Origin: a virus
Direction: 5' to 3' (one strand)
Length of the DNA stretch: 64,000 nt
Virus record (IMG/VR): IMGVR_UViG_3300027754_005427
Location: 1 to 64,000 of that record
Positions 1 through 7,837 of this stretch are shown piece by piece. Every line of letters starts with the position of its first letter. The first letter of the stretch is position 1. A program made the position numbers and the translations under genes. The notes under the pieces were generated by a model. That model ran no database searches. It saw only the letters and a program-made list of their open reading frames with translations, and was not told where the DNA came from.

Positions 1-272
1 GTTGTAGTCGTTGTAGTTGGTGCTTCTGTTGTCGTTGTTGTCGTTGTTGTAGTCGTTGTCGTTGGTGCTTCTGTTGTCGTTGTTGTAGTCGTTGTAGTCG
101 TTGTAGTTGGTGCTTCTGTTGTCGTTGTTGTAGTCGTTGTCGTTGGTGCTTCTGTTGTCGTTGTTGTAGTCGTTGTTGTAGTCGTTGTTGTAGTTGTAGT
201 TGGTGCTTCTGTTGTAGAACCACCACTATCAAGAGAAAATATTGTTCTTGTTCTTGTTCTTGTATTTTTCAT
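1..272 (-). CDS. Thr-rich TEAP-repeat protein, partial (3' end outside window)
   Basis: From an ATG at 272 the minus-strand frame stays open to the window edge (90 codons). It starts MKNTRTRTIFSLDSGGS and continues as runs of Thr (ACA/ACT/ACG) interrupted by five Glu-Ala-Pro units 12-19 residues apart. Thr/Pro-rich linkers of this type occur in phage structural and surface proteins (family knowledge), so a virion linker is plausible but not shown. There is no clear ribosome-binding site. The opposite strand is also open but would encode poly-Val with GAS units and is the less likely reading. The DNA is a trinucleotide-based tandem repeat, so its copy number may vary or be misassembled. Confidence 0.6.
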   Translation of the reverse strand, partial: MKNTRTRTRTIFSLDSGGSTTEAPTTTTTTTTTTTTTTTTEAPTTTTTTTTTEAPTTTTTTTTTTTTEAPTTTTTTTTTTTTEAPTTTTT

Positions 273-376
273 AAATTTACTACTTACTTATTTCCATAAA
301 ATTAATAATTTATATATTATTTATATTTTAATAAATGTTACTTTTATTCATATTAAATTTTACCAATCAAATAAAA

Positions 377-964
377 TCATCTTGGATCATTAGTATGTAT
401 ATTTATTATTTCTTTTGCTTCTAGAAGTAAATCTTCATTTAAATCTTCATCTTTATAAAACATAGCAAAAGAATCAACTTGTTCTTTTTTATTTGCTATT
501 TTTTCAATTTCTTTATAATAATTTCTTCCTGTATTTTCAATTGGATAATCATGTATTAACAAAGTGCAACCAACAGGAGCATTTATATAAGTATGAATAA
601 AACTAGAAACTCTAAATCTGCCATCTATCAAACAAAGATTAAAACTTTTGCCAACACAATATTGTTGATACAAAGACCAATTTTCTATTTTGCTTATGCT
701 TATTGGGTATCCCCAATTATTATCATCTGAATTAATATCGATATAGTCAATTTTAACATCTTTATCAATGAAATTTAAACTTGCATTTACTGTTTCTATA
801 TACATAGGTACTGTTTCAACAGAACGAATAATTTTAATTGATGGTTCTAAAAAAGCAAGTATTGTGCTTTCTCCAATCCCATATTCGAGATATGAAAAAG
901 ATGAACTTAATTTTTTTAAAAAATATTCTTTTTCTATGTTTGTAAAGGTGCTTTGAATTGACAA
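377..964 (-). CDS. Methyltransferase-like Rossmann protein
   Basis: A 195-residue protein. Residues 26-36 read YLEYGIGESTI, a glycine-rich SAM-binding motif I of the E-x-G-x-G type. It is followed by an acidic turn (SVETV), LCLIDGRFR near residue 110 and LLIHDY near 135. This order (motif I, LIDGR, HDY) is typical of a class I SAM-methyltransferase-like family often found near surface-polysaccharide genes. The likely start is a TTG at 964 because the conserved motif begins only about 25 residues later and no upstream in-frame ATG fits. The exact reaction cannot be read from the sequence. Confidence 0.6.
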   Translation of the reverse strand: MSIQSTFTNIEKEYFLKKLSSSFSYLEYGIGESTILAFLEPSIKIIRSVETVPMYIETVNASLNFIDKDVKIDYIDINSDDNNWGYPISISKIENWSLYQQYCVGKSFNLCLIDGRFRVSSFIHTYINAPVGCTLLIHDYPIENTGRNYYKEIEKIANKKEQVDSFAMFYKDEDLNEDLLLEAKEIINIHTNDPR

Positions 965-1083
965 TATTTTACTTTCTTAATTATTAAATAGTTATTTACA
1001 AAATAATTCTTGCTTTTAATAAAAGAATTATTATATTTACTTTGGAATTAAATAAATTGTCATATTTTTTAAAGGAATTTAAC

Positions 1084-1656
1084 ATGGCAAAGAAATCAGA
1101 CTGCACATATAACAAGATTGTAAAAAAGATTATTACATTTAAACATAAAGGCAAGGACTTTTTATACGAATCTCTTGCCCCTGAAAATCTACCAATTAAT
1201 TATAAACGGTATGAAATACTAGAAGGCATTAAAAAAGAAGAAGTAGAAGATTTCAAAGTGCAAGTTATCTATTTTCCACCAGATATTGAAGCTCATTTTC
1301 AAACTTGGTTTTTTAATTCAGATAAATGTAAAAGTTCGATTGGAAAATTGAAAGCAAATAAGAAGCCTGTGCTGAAGAAGCCTGTGCTGAAGAAGCCTGT
1401 GCTGAAGAAGCCTGTGTTGAAGAAGCCTGTGTTGAAAAAGCCTGTGTTGAAAAAGCCTGTGTTAAAAAAGATAATAATAAACAATAAGTACACTTACATG
1501 TGTGATAAGCCAGTAAAGATAGGTAGCGAGGTTAAATTACCAACTCCGCAGTGGATGCGTGAGTTTCAAGATAGTACATGGGTTGGCAAGGTTACTAGTT
1601 TAAAAAGTGATTATAATGGTGTATGTGAAAGTGTAATTGAAGTATTAAAAAAATAG
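1084..1656 (+). CDS. Hypothetical protein with KKPVL tandem repeats
   Basis: A 190-residue protein. I chose the ATG at 1084 (MAKKSDCTYNK) because AAAGGA lies about 7 nt upstream; a TTG at 1042 is in frame but has no such site. The N-terminal ~95 residues form a mixed domain with W/F-rich segments (HFQTWFF). Then come seven KKPVL units encoded by near-identical 15-bp repeats, then KKIIINN and a C-terminal ~50-residue domain (GSEVKLPTPQW, STWVGKV, YNGVCESVIEVL) that looks like a small beta-barrel. The repeats make a basic, extended linker between the two domains. I do not recognise the family. Confidence 0.65.
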   Translation: MAKKSDCTYNKIVKKIITFKHKGKDFLYESLAPENLPINYKRYEILEGIKKEEVEDFKVQVIYFPPDIEAHFQTWFFNSDKCKSSIGKLKANKKPVLKKPVLKKPVLKKPVLKKPVLKKPVLKKPVLKKIIINNKYTYMCDKPVKIGSEVKLPTPQWMREFQDSTWVGKVTSLKSDYNGVCESVIEVLKK

Positions 1657-1661
1657 TTTAT

Positions 1662-2927
1662 TTATTGTAAAATTTTAAGTCCTATAACAGGAGCTATTTC
1701 TGATAAATATTTAATATTATTTTTGCTTAAAAAAGGCTTATCAGATAAAGCTTCTTCTAATGATTCTTTGATATTTTTCAAGAAGTAATCAAAATGTTCT
1801 TGTAATGCAGACTTAAGTGCTTTTCCATGTTTAACAACTATTTCATAAACATTAATAAGATAATTAAAAATATTATCAGATGTAAACATATCTTCATAGA
1901 ATTCGTTAGCCCAAAAATAACTCTTTAAATAATAAACGGAATCAAGGTTTTGATTTTTTGATAGAATTTCCAATTGTTCTATTTTATCTTGATTATTTAT
2001 TGCTTTAAGAAACGCATCAATAATACTATCTTCTGCATATGAGTTGTTGTTTAATTCAAACAATTTATCTAATGGTAACGCATAATCTTTAGGTACTGCT
2101 TTTGCCCCGAACCATTTATCTGCATTTTTAGATCCTTCTATGTTTATTATTTTTAGTAATTCTTTTTTTAAAAAAGGAGCATTGGTTAAGTATTTATCAA
2201 CATAAAATTTTAATTGAGATACAGCTTTAATATTATTAGCCTTCCAGTCTTCTGAATCTTTTTTACCTTTAGAAGAATAAATTGTTCTGTGGTTTCCGCT
2301 TTTTCTATTAATAATTTCAATAAAGTCTAGCAGATCATTATCTAACAAAGGTTTTGCAGCTTGTTCCATAAAATCTACAAGTTTATTAATTAAAGATGTT
2401 GCATCAATAGTTTCAAAGAATTGTGCCCATGATCCTGTAGCTCTAGAAACAGAAACACTTTTTGTCAATTGATGAGTGGCAGATTGTCCTAGTTCAAAAT
2501 CAGGTAATTCTTGGCCAGTTGTAAAGCCAGTTTTTACTAGATCTACATCAAGTTTTTGTCCTATTTCTTTTTCAGCATTAGAAATATGTTTATCAATGAA
2601 TGTACCTTCTTCTTTATAAGGAATGGGTTTTAATCCATTTTTTTGAATTATTTGTATTAAGTTTTTAATAAACCCATAATCTGCTCCTGAACCAGCATGA
2701 AGGGGAGAATTTCTAATTATGCCTACATGAGTTGACTTAGCACCAATTGAAGAGTAGCCATTTTTTTCAGCTTTAAAAGCAGCTATAAAGTATTCAGAAT
2801 GTCCTTTATCCCATTGATAATAAAAATCAAAAGAAATGACATCTTTAGCAGGAATCAAAACAGCATCATCTTTTTGCCATTTTACGATTATATTTTCAGA
2901 TAGTATTAGCCATTGTTTAAAGTTCAT
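1662..2927 (-). CDS. Tagged protein of unknown function (putative packaged virion protein)
   Basis: A 421-residue protein that begins MNFKQWLILSEN, the N-terminal tag shared by at least 17 proteins here, with an L-S-E candidate prohead-protease site at residues 9-11. After it come a beta-rich region (KWQKDDAVLIPAKDV, FIAAFKAEKNGY), a Gly/His-rich stretch (STHVGIIRNSPLHAGSGAD) and a mainly helical C-terminal half. I recognise no domain. No Shine-Dalgarno is present; TGTAAATA at 2932-2939 sits 4 nt before the ATG, like the other tagged genes. It is the last gene of a minus-strand array of tagged genes that runs down from 12521. Confidence 0.75.
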   Translation of the reverse strand: MNFKQWLILSENIIVKWQKDDAVLIPAKDVISFDFYYQWDKGHSEYFIAAFKAEKNGYSSIGAKSTHVGIIRNSPLHAGSGADYGFIKNLIQIIQKNGLKPIPYKEEGTFIDKHISNAEKEIGQKLDVDLVKTGFTTGQELPDFELGQSATHQLTKSVSVSRATGSWAQFFETIDATSLINKLVDFMEQAAKPLLDNDLLDFIEIINRKSGNHRTIYSSKGKKDSEDWKANNIKAVSQLKFYVDKYLTNAPFLKKELLKIINIEGSKNADKWFGAKAVPKDYALPLDKLFELNNNSYAEDSIIDAFLKAINNQDKIEQLEILSKNQNLDSVYYLKSYFWANEFYEDMFTSDNIFNYLINVYEIVVKHGKALKSALQEHFDYFLKNIKESLEEALSDKPFLSKNNIKYLSEIAPVIGLKILQ

Positions 2928-2953
2928 AGTTTATTTACAATTATTTGTTAAGT

Positions 2954-3943
2954 TTATCTTTGTTTAAGCATCCAATCATCTGGAAGTCCATTTTCTTTAG
3001 CAATTTCAATATCTGAAGGATACCAAACATTGGTTGCATTTTTTGTGTTATTAATGAAGTCTTGGTATGCTGCTCTTCTAGCATTTAAAAAATTCTTAAA
3101 TTCAGGAGGATATTTTCCAAGTTCTTTGTATCTTGTTGCAAGTTCTTTTGTTTGTTTGTTGCTTTTTAATTCAGGTTGAAGCTCAATCCAATCATCTGGA
3201 AGTCCATTTTCTTTGGCAACATCTATGTCTGAAGGATACCAAGTATGTTTTGATTTAATGTTATTAATGAAGTCTTGATATGCCATTCTTTTTTTATTTA
3301 AAAAACTCTTAAATTCAGCAGGATATTTTCCAAGTTCTTTATATCTTATTGCAATTGCTTTTACTTTTTGATTGCTCATTAGTTCATTTTGTCTTTCCAT
3401 CCAATTATCTGGTAGTCCATTTTCTTTGGCAACATCTATGTCTGAAGGATACCAAGTATATCTTGATTTAATGTTATTAATTAAGTCTTGGTATGCGATT
3501 CTTTTTTTATTTAAAAAATTCTTAAATTCAGCAGGATATTCTCCAGTTCCAAGTTCTTTGTATCTTATTGCAAGTTCTATTACTTTTTGGTTACTTGCAA
3601 GTTCACGAGCAAGTTCATGATTAGAATTTTTAGAATCAAACAAGCCAGACATATTGTTTTTATCTAAGATATCTTCATCTGTTGGGAAATAATTAATATT
3701 AATAATTTTAGCAGTTTTTCTGCTTTGCAAGAAGTCTGCTAGCATAACTTCTTCTGAATCAATATTATAAGAAATTTCACCGCTTGTAGTATGAGTACCA
3801 CCAAGTATTGATGTTTTTTTAGAAGGATTTCTGTTGTGGGTTTTTATCCAATCACATAACTTTTGAGTTAATTGATTAGATTCTGCTTCTTTAAAAGGGT
3901 CATGTATACTTTCAGAGATTAATAGCCAGCTTTTAAAGTTCAT
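2954..3943 (-). CDS. Tagged protein with three helicase-associated-like repeats
   Basis: A 329-residue protein with the tag MNFKSWLLISES. From about residue 110 it holds three ~75-residue repeats of the form [AT]xRYKELGxYPxEFKxFLNxxRxAYQDxINN, then WYPSDIxxAKENGLPDxW. A more divergent unit lies near residues 25-85 (LCDWIKTHNRNPSKK, LADFLQSRK). The pattern aromatic - G - P - FL...KR - AY - W - GLP - W resembles the helicase-associated (HA) repeat, a small helical nucleic-acid-binding module; this is only a pattern match. The same unit occurs in the proteins at 9588-11255 and 11271-12521. AATAAATA (3948-3955) lies 4 nt before the ATG. Confidence 0.75.
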   Translation of the reverse strand: MNFKSWLLISESIHDPFKEAESNQLTQKLCDWIKTHNRNPSKKTSILGGTHTTSGEISYNIDSEEVMLADFLQSRKTAKIININYFPTDEDILDKNNMSGLFDSKNSNHELARELASNQKVIELAIRYKELGTGEYPAEFKNFLNKKRIAYQDLINNIKSRYTWYPSDIDVAKENGLPDNWMERQNELMSNQKVKAIAIRYKELGKYPAEFKSFLNKKRMAYQDFINNIKSKHTWYPSDIDVAKENGLPDDWIELQPELKSNKQTKELATRYKELGKYPPEFKNFLNARRAAYQDFINNTKNATNVWYPSDIEIAKENGLPDDWMLKQR

Positions 3944-3946
3944 AGT

Positions 3947-5659
3947 TTATTTATTTTGTTCTTTTTGTTTTTGTATTAAATAATCTTTAACTGTTTGTGT
4001 TTTTGCATTATTGATAGTAAATGGGAAATCTTTTGGTTGTAGTATAAAACTTTTTTCATCAAAAAAGTATTTTAAAACATCAAGTTCTCCAGAAAGACTT
4101 GCAGATTTTACATCGCCAGATGTGATATTTTTCTTTTTTTCATCAATCAAATATTTTAAACCATTAAGGTTTCCATGCATTGCTGCAATACTAACAGCGT
4201 TATAAGGTATTGAGATATTTTTTTCATCAATTAAGTATCTTACAATATCAATATTATTTTGTCTAAAAGCATCTTCAATATCACTGTGTAGTACATTAAT
4301 ATTTTTTTCTTCAATCAAGTATTTTAAAATATCAAGTTTGCCATATTTTACTGCATACATAATTGGATTAGAAGAATCTAATATAATGCCGTGTTTTACA
4401 AAATATTTTAATAGGTCAAGTCTATCTGCCTTTATTGCGTGACCAGCAGCATAATATGGGACGCTTTGTCCTTTTTCGATCAATTCTGTTACTAGAGAAA
4501 AGTCTTCAATTTGAAGAGCTTTGTGAATTTTTAATTCATCAGTAACATTATAAAATTCTTCTTGTTGTTTTGGTGTAAATAAATTAAATTCTTCTTTAGA
4601 AAGATCTTCATGTTGTCTATCTAATATCAATCTATTATGCAGATAAATATCTTTTAATTCTTTTTTAGCAATAACTTTTTTAAGCTGATAATTTTCAAGT
4701 TTCAAACCAGTTTTAACATATTGTTTTAATAATGAAGCAATATTGTTATCATGTATATAATCAAATTGAGGATCTGAAAGTCTATGTACTCTTCCTATGT
4801 AATTAGATTTTTCTATTGGTGATAGTGCTTTAAACCAATTTAAATTATAATTTGTTTTACCTAATTTTGCCTGTTCAGCTTCTTCTTCTGGTGATTTTGG
4901 TATATTTTTGAATACAGTTGTATCAATTCCTTTTTCTTTTAAATATTTAAAGTATAAATCTGGGTCTGATGTTATTCTTTTTGGTGTAGTTTGATAAGGA
5001 TCTTGCATAGTTTTTGCTGTGTCGTTTTTTCGATCTGTAAGTTCAATACCATGTTCTGTTACATCAACTACAGTAATTGCAAGGTCATCAGTTCTTGTGT
5101 TATCATAAACGAAGTAGAAAGTTGATACTTTAGTATCTCTGTAAGTTTGGAACATATTATGTGGGCCGTGTCTTGATATACAGAAAGATTCACCTTTGCC
5201 GAGTACGATACATTGATTTGCTGAGTTTGCCAGATAAACCTTTATCTTAAGGTCTGGTGAATGTTCGATTACTTCTTGGCCTTCAAGATCGCCTTGTATT
5301 GGTGTATTGATAACTTTGCCTTCATGGGTTAAAACATCAATTATTTCAGTCCAATGGATAAAAGATTTAAAATCGCCATCAACAGTAAGGTCATCTTTTA
5401 CTGTAATGATGTTCATTTTTTGGTTTTTTACAAGATTGGCATAATCTTCCAAGTAGTCTTTTAGAACCACAATTTGTGGCTCTTCTTGGTTGTAGTAGAA
5501 TGCAGCGATGGGAAGTAATTGACCTTGTAATTTTTCTGGTATATTTGTTGGAATGATAGATTTTATTTTTTTAAATAAATCATCGTTGCCGAGAAGTTCT
5601 TTGGCAATGTCGCTTGATTTCTTTGCTTCAGTTATTAATAGCCAGCTTTTAAAGTTCAT
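3947..5659 (-). CDS. Tagged ankyrin-repeat protein with C-LG-C head module
   Basis: A 570-residue protein. The tag is MNFKSWLLITEA. Residues ~20-340 form a head shared along its length with the proteins at 24685-27126 and 27130-29886; its core is C-I-V-L-G-K-G-x-x-F-C-I-S (about residues 150-165) followed by TFYFVYDNTR. Residues ~375-560 hold about six ankyrin-like repeats (DLLKYFVKHGI, KLDILKYLIEEKNI, NIDIVRYLIDEKNI, NLNGLKYLIDEK, ELDVLKYFFDEK). Ankyrin repeats bind other proteins, so a host-directed role is plausible if the protein is packaged. CATAAATA at 5665-5672 lies 5 nt before the ATG. Catalytic activity is unknown. Confidence 0.8.
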   Translation of the reverse strand: MNFKSWLLITEAKKSSDIAKELLGNDDLFKKIKSIIPTNIPEKLQGQLLPIAAFYYNQEEPQIVVLKDYLEDYANLVKNQKMNIITVKDDLTVDGDFKSFIHWTEIIDVLTHEGKVINTPIQGDLEGQEVIEHSPDLKIKVYLANSANQCIVLGKGESFCISRHGPHNMFQTYRDTKVSTFYFVYDNTRTDDLAITVVDVTEHGIELTDRKNDTAKTMQDPYQTTPKRITSDPDLYFKYLKEKGIDTTVFKNIPKSPEEEAEQAKLGKTNYNLNWFKALSPIEKSNYIGRVHRLSDPQFDYIHDNNIASLLKQYVKTGLKLENYQLKKVIAKKELKDIYLHNRLILDRQHEDLSKEEFNLFTPKQQEEFYNVTDELKIHKALQIEDFSLVTELIEKGQSVPYYAAGHAIKADRLDLLKYFVKHGIILDSSNPIMYAVKYGKLDILKYLIEEKNINVLHSDIEDAFRQNNIDIVRYLIDEKNISIPYNAVSIAAMHGNLNGLKYLIDEKKKNITSGDVKSASLSGELDVLKYFFDEKSFILQPKDFPFTINNAKTQTVKDYLIQKQKEQNK

Positions 5660-5709
5660 GTAGGTATTTATGGTAGTAAATTTAACTTTACAAGGTCATT
5701 TTTATTTTA

Positions 5710-5857
5710 CTAATTACAAAGATCAATAAATTTTTTCAAATAATCATTAGCATCTTTAGAATCACAGTCATCTTCAACTAGTGCTTTTTTATTTTTATTT
5801 GTACAAATAAAAGAAACTATTTCTAAAGCTGTTGGATTATTTTTTAAAATTAAGCAT
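5710..5857 (-). pseudogene. Out-of-frame continuation of the 5850-7751 gene
   Basis: Directly after the stop of the 5850-7751 gene, another minus-strand frame is open for about 50 codons and ends with TAG at 5710-5712. It has no start codon. It reads GCLILKNNPTALEIVSFIC and continues through KKALVEDDCDSKDANDYLKKF to IDLCN. The composition fits the upstream protein, and it fills an otherwise empty 190-bp gap in a region where genes are 2-20 bp apart. I infer a frameshift (mutation, sequencing error or recoding) near 5850-5870, next to an A/T run. Confidence 0.5.
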
Positions 5858-7751
5858 CCTCATCTAAAACAGAAAGAAAATTAGTCACACAACTATTTTC
5901 TTCTTCAAATTTTCCATGTAATGCATTGATGTATTTTATTTTATTACTATCAATATGAATATTTTCAAATATTTCTTTTAAACCACCATTTTTACAAAGT
6001 TTGGCTAATGTATTTTTGTCTGAATAATGAATTAAGTTGCTAACACCACTCTCTCCATTGCCATCAATCCCACAAATTAGCATATGCAATAGCACATCTG
6101 GATTTTCAACAATGTCAAAGTTTTCGTTTTCTCCTTTTAACAACTCAAGTATATGATAATTTCCAAATACATTGCTCCAATTGTATTCATTCCATGTATC
6201 TGCAAAAACAAATTCTAATAATTCCAAGAAGTCTTTTTGACTTGGCGACTTTTGGATGAAGTAATAAATATTATCTGCGTCATATGGGGTTATAACTTTT
6301 ATAAATTTTACATATTCTTCTCTGATGCTGTTGTGGAATGACTCAAAAATTGTATTAGCTTCATTAGTAGATGTTTTTTCTATTGTTGAAAACTCAAATT
6401 TACTTAAAAACTCAAAAATTTGTTTTTCACAGTTTTCGTAACAATTTAAAATAATTTTTCTACATATTACTTCTAACGGAAATAGTACTTTTCCATTGCC
6501 ATCTTGAATCTTTGTAATTTTTACAAAAGTAGAAATGCTAATTCCTTTTGGCAATATTTCATTTGCTTGATCTATAAACCAACTATGATTTTTGATTTTA
6601 TCATAATAATTATTTGCTAGATTAAACACAAAGTTATCTTTATCACCATCCCAATATTCAATCATTGGATAAAAGACATCATTTTCCAGAGAAGTCTTTG
6701 TGTTTTCTTCAATATAATTTAAAGTTAAATTTATGATCTCGTTGTGATTTTCTAAATTCATGCTTAAAATATGTTTCAAGTTATATAAAGTTTCCATTGG
6801 ATTTTCTTTTAATTGTTCTTTTATAGATTCTCTTATATTATCAGGCTTAGATTTTAAAAATCTATTAAAAGGCTTTACTTCTTTCCCATCTGAATTATGA
6901 AAAGGAACTTCTTTTGGAATTGATTGTTTTAAAAAATCATATTCAAGAGGTAACAAAAAACTAACTTCATTATCTTTACTGTCTTTAAATTGTACATTTT
7001 TTCTTTCTATTCCTTTTTCATCAATAGTTGGCGGGGAATTTTTGAGAGAAAACTGGTATCTTGGTTTATTATTATATAAAAGAATATAAACTGGTACATA
7101 TTTGTATTCTTTATGATAATCACCAGTTGCTGTAGCTGTACACCAATCTGAGCTTCTACCTAAAGAGCAAAACACTCTGTGTCTTGAATTTATTTCATCT
7201 TCAGTATTATTTACTACAGGTGGAACATAATACAAGGAAAATCCATCATGCTCTGCAACTAGTTTTTTGTACTTAGAATCTGCATCAATCGTAATTCCTT
7301 TTTTTGAAAATAATTTATTTTTTGTATTAGAGATTTTGTTTTCTTCTTGTGATTTTTCAATTATATTATTTTTAGCTAATTTTCCTAATCCAAACCATCC
7401 TATTGAACCAATTGTTCTTTTAGTTATTTTGCCATTTGAAATCATTTCTATAGTAACATCTATAGCTCTTTTTAAATCTTCTAATCTAAAGTCTGGTTTT
7501 GTTTTAAAGAATCCTAAAGAAAACCTAAACCAATTTTTATCTTCCAAAACTTGAGTTCTCCCAGAAATTTTTGGTTCAAGACTTTTTTCGTGAATTGCAT
7601 TAGAAATTAGATTTTTAATCGTATCGTTTATCAATTCATACTGGATTAATTCTTTTTTTGGATCTATATATTTTACAAAATCATCCAACATATGATCGAA
7701 CATGTCATATATTAGCGATTCTTTTAGCAACCATTCTTTAAAATTTTGCAT
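5850..7751 (-). CDS. Tagged protein with WCTA-type module
   Basis: About 633 residues from the ATG at 7751, chosen because it gives the tag MQNFKEWLLKES; an in-frame ATG at 7823 would put 24 unrelated residues in front. Residues ~190-245 contain VFCSLGRSSDWCTATATGDY followed by VYILLYNNKPRYQFSL, the same C-x-L-G-x...W-C-T-A layout seen in several tagged paralogues. The rest is helical and lacks a recognisable domain. ATATATA precedes the ATG by 5-6 nt and there is no Shine-Dalgarno. The reading frame probably continued past the present stop (see 5710-5857). Confidence 0.7.
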   Translation of the reverse strand: MQNFKEWLLKESLIYDMFDHMLDDFVKYIDPKKELIQYELINDTIKNLISNAIHEKSLEPKISGRTQVLEDKNWFRFSLGFFKTKPDFRLEDLKRAIDVTIEMISNGKITKRTIGSIGWFGLGKLAKNNIIEKSQEENKISNTKNKLFSKKGITIDADSKYKKLVAEHDGFSLYYVPPVVNNTEDEINSRHRVFCSLGRSSDWCTATATGDYHKEYKYVPVYILLYNNKPRYQFSLKNSPPTIDEKGIERKNVQFKDSKDNEVSFLLPLEYDFLKQSIPKEVPFHNSDGKEVKPFNRFLKSKPDNIRESIKEQLKENPMETLYNLKHILSMNLENHNEIINLTLNYIEENTKTSLENDVFYPMIEYWDGDKDNFVFNLANNYYDKIKNHSWFIDQANEILPKGISISTFVKITKIQDGNGKVLFPLEVICRKIILNCYENCEKQIFEFLSKFEFSTIEKTSTNEANTIFESFHNSIREEYVKFIKVITPYDADNIYYFIQKSPSQKDFLELLEFVFADTWNEYNWSNVFGNYHILELLKGENENFDIVENPDVLLHMLICGIDGNGESGVSNLIHYSDKNTLAKLCKNGGLKEIFENIHIDSNKIKYINALHGKFEEENSCVTNFLSVLDEDA

Positions 7752-7783
7752 ATCGGTATATATAAAAAAACTATAATAAAAAT

Positions 7784-7814
7784 GAACTACTGATTTTTTA
7801 TAAATTAGTAGTTT
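7784..7814. repeat. Hairpin repeat, copy 1
   Basis: GAACTACTGATTT and AAATTAGTAGTTT face each other across about 5 nt, giving a 12-bp stem with one G-U pair. A near-identical perfect hairpin is at 60514-60544. It lies between the vestigial tag ORF (7805-7837) and the start of the 5850-7751 gene. There is no T run after it on the minus strand, so a simple terminator is unlikely. Confidence 0.5.
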
Positions 7815-7837
7815 GTCAGCCACTGTTTAAAGTTCAT
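7805..7837 (-). pseudogene. Vestigial 10-codon tag ORF
   Basis: ATG at 7837 opens MNFKQWLTNY and stops with TAA at 7805-7807. It has the same upstream context as the functional tagged genes (GATAAATA at 7843-7850, 5 nt before the ATG) and overlaps the last codons of the 7827-9584 gene in another frame. It looks like the tag-and-promoter start of a lost or replaced gene; the actual next gene begins at 7751 with its own tag. Confidence 0.6.

Noticed and set aside
1-418. Plus-strand open frame through the repeat (poly-Val with GAS units)
   Set aside because: No start codon or ribosome-binding site in view and an implausible composition; the minus-strand Thr-rich frame has an ATG and a phage-like composition.
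1299-1493. Minus-strand open frame with FFNTG repeats
   Set aside because: It is the mirror image of the KKPVL repeats of the plus-strand gene and has no ribosome-binding site.
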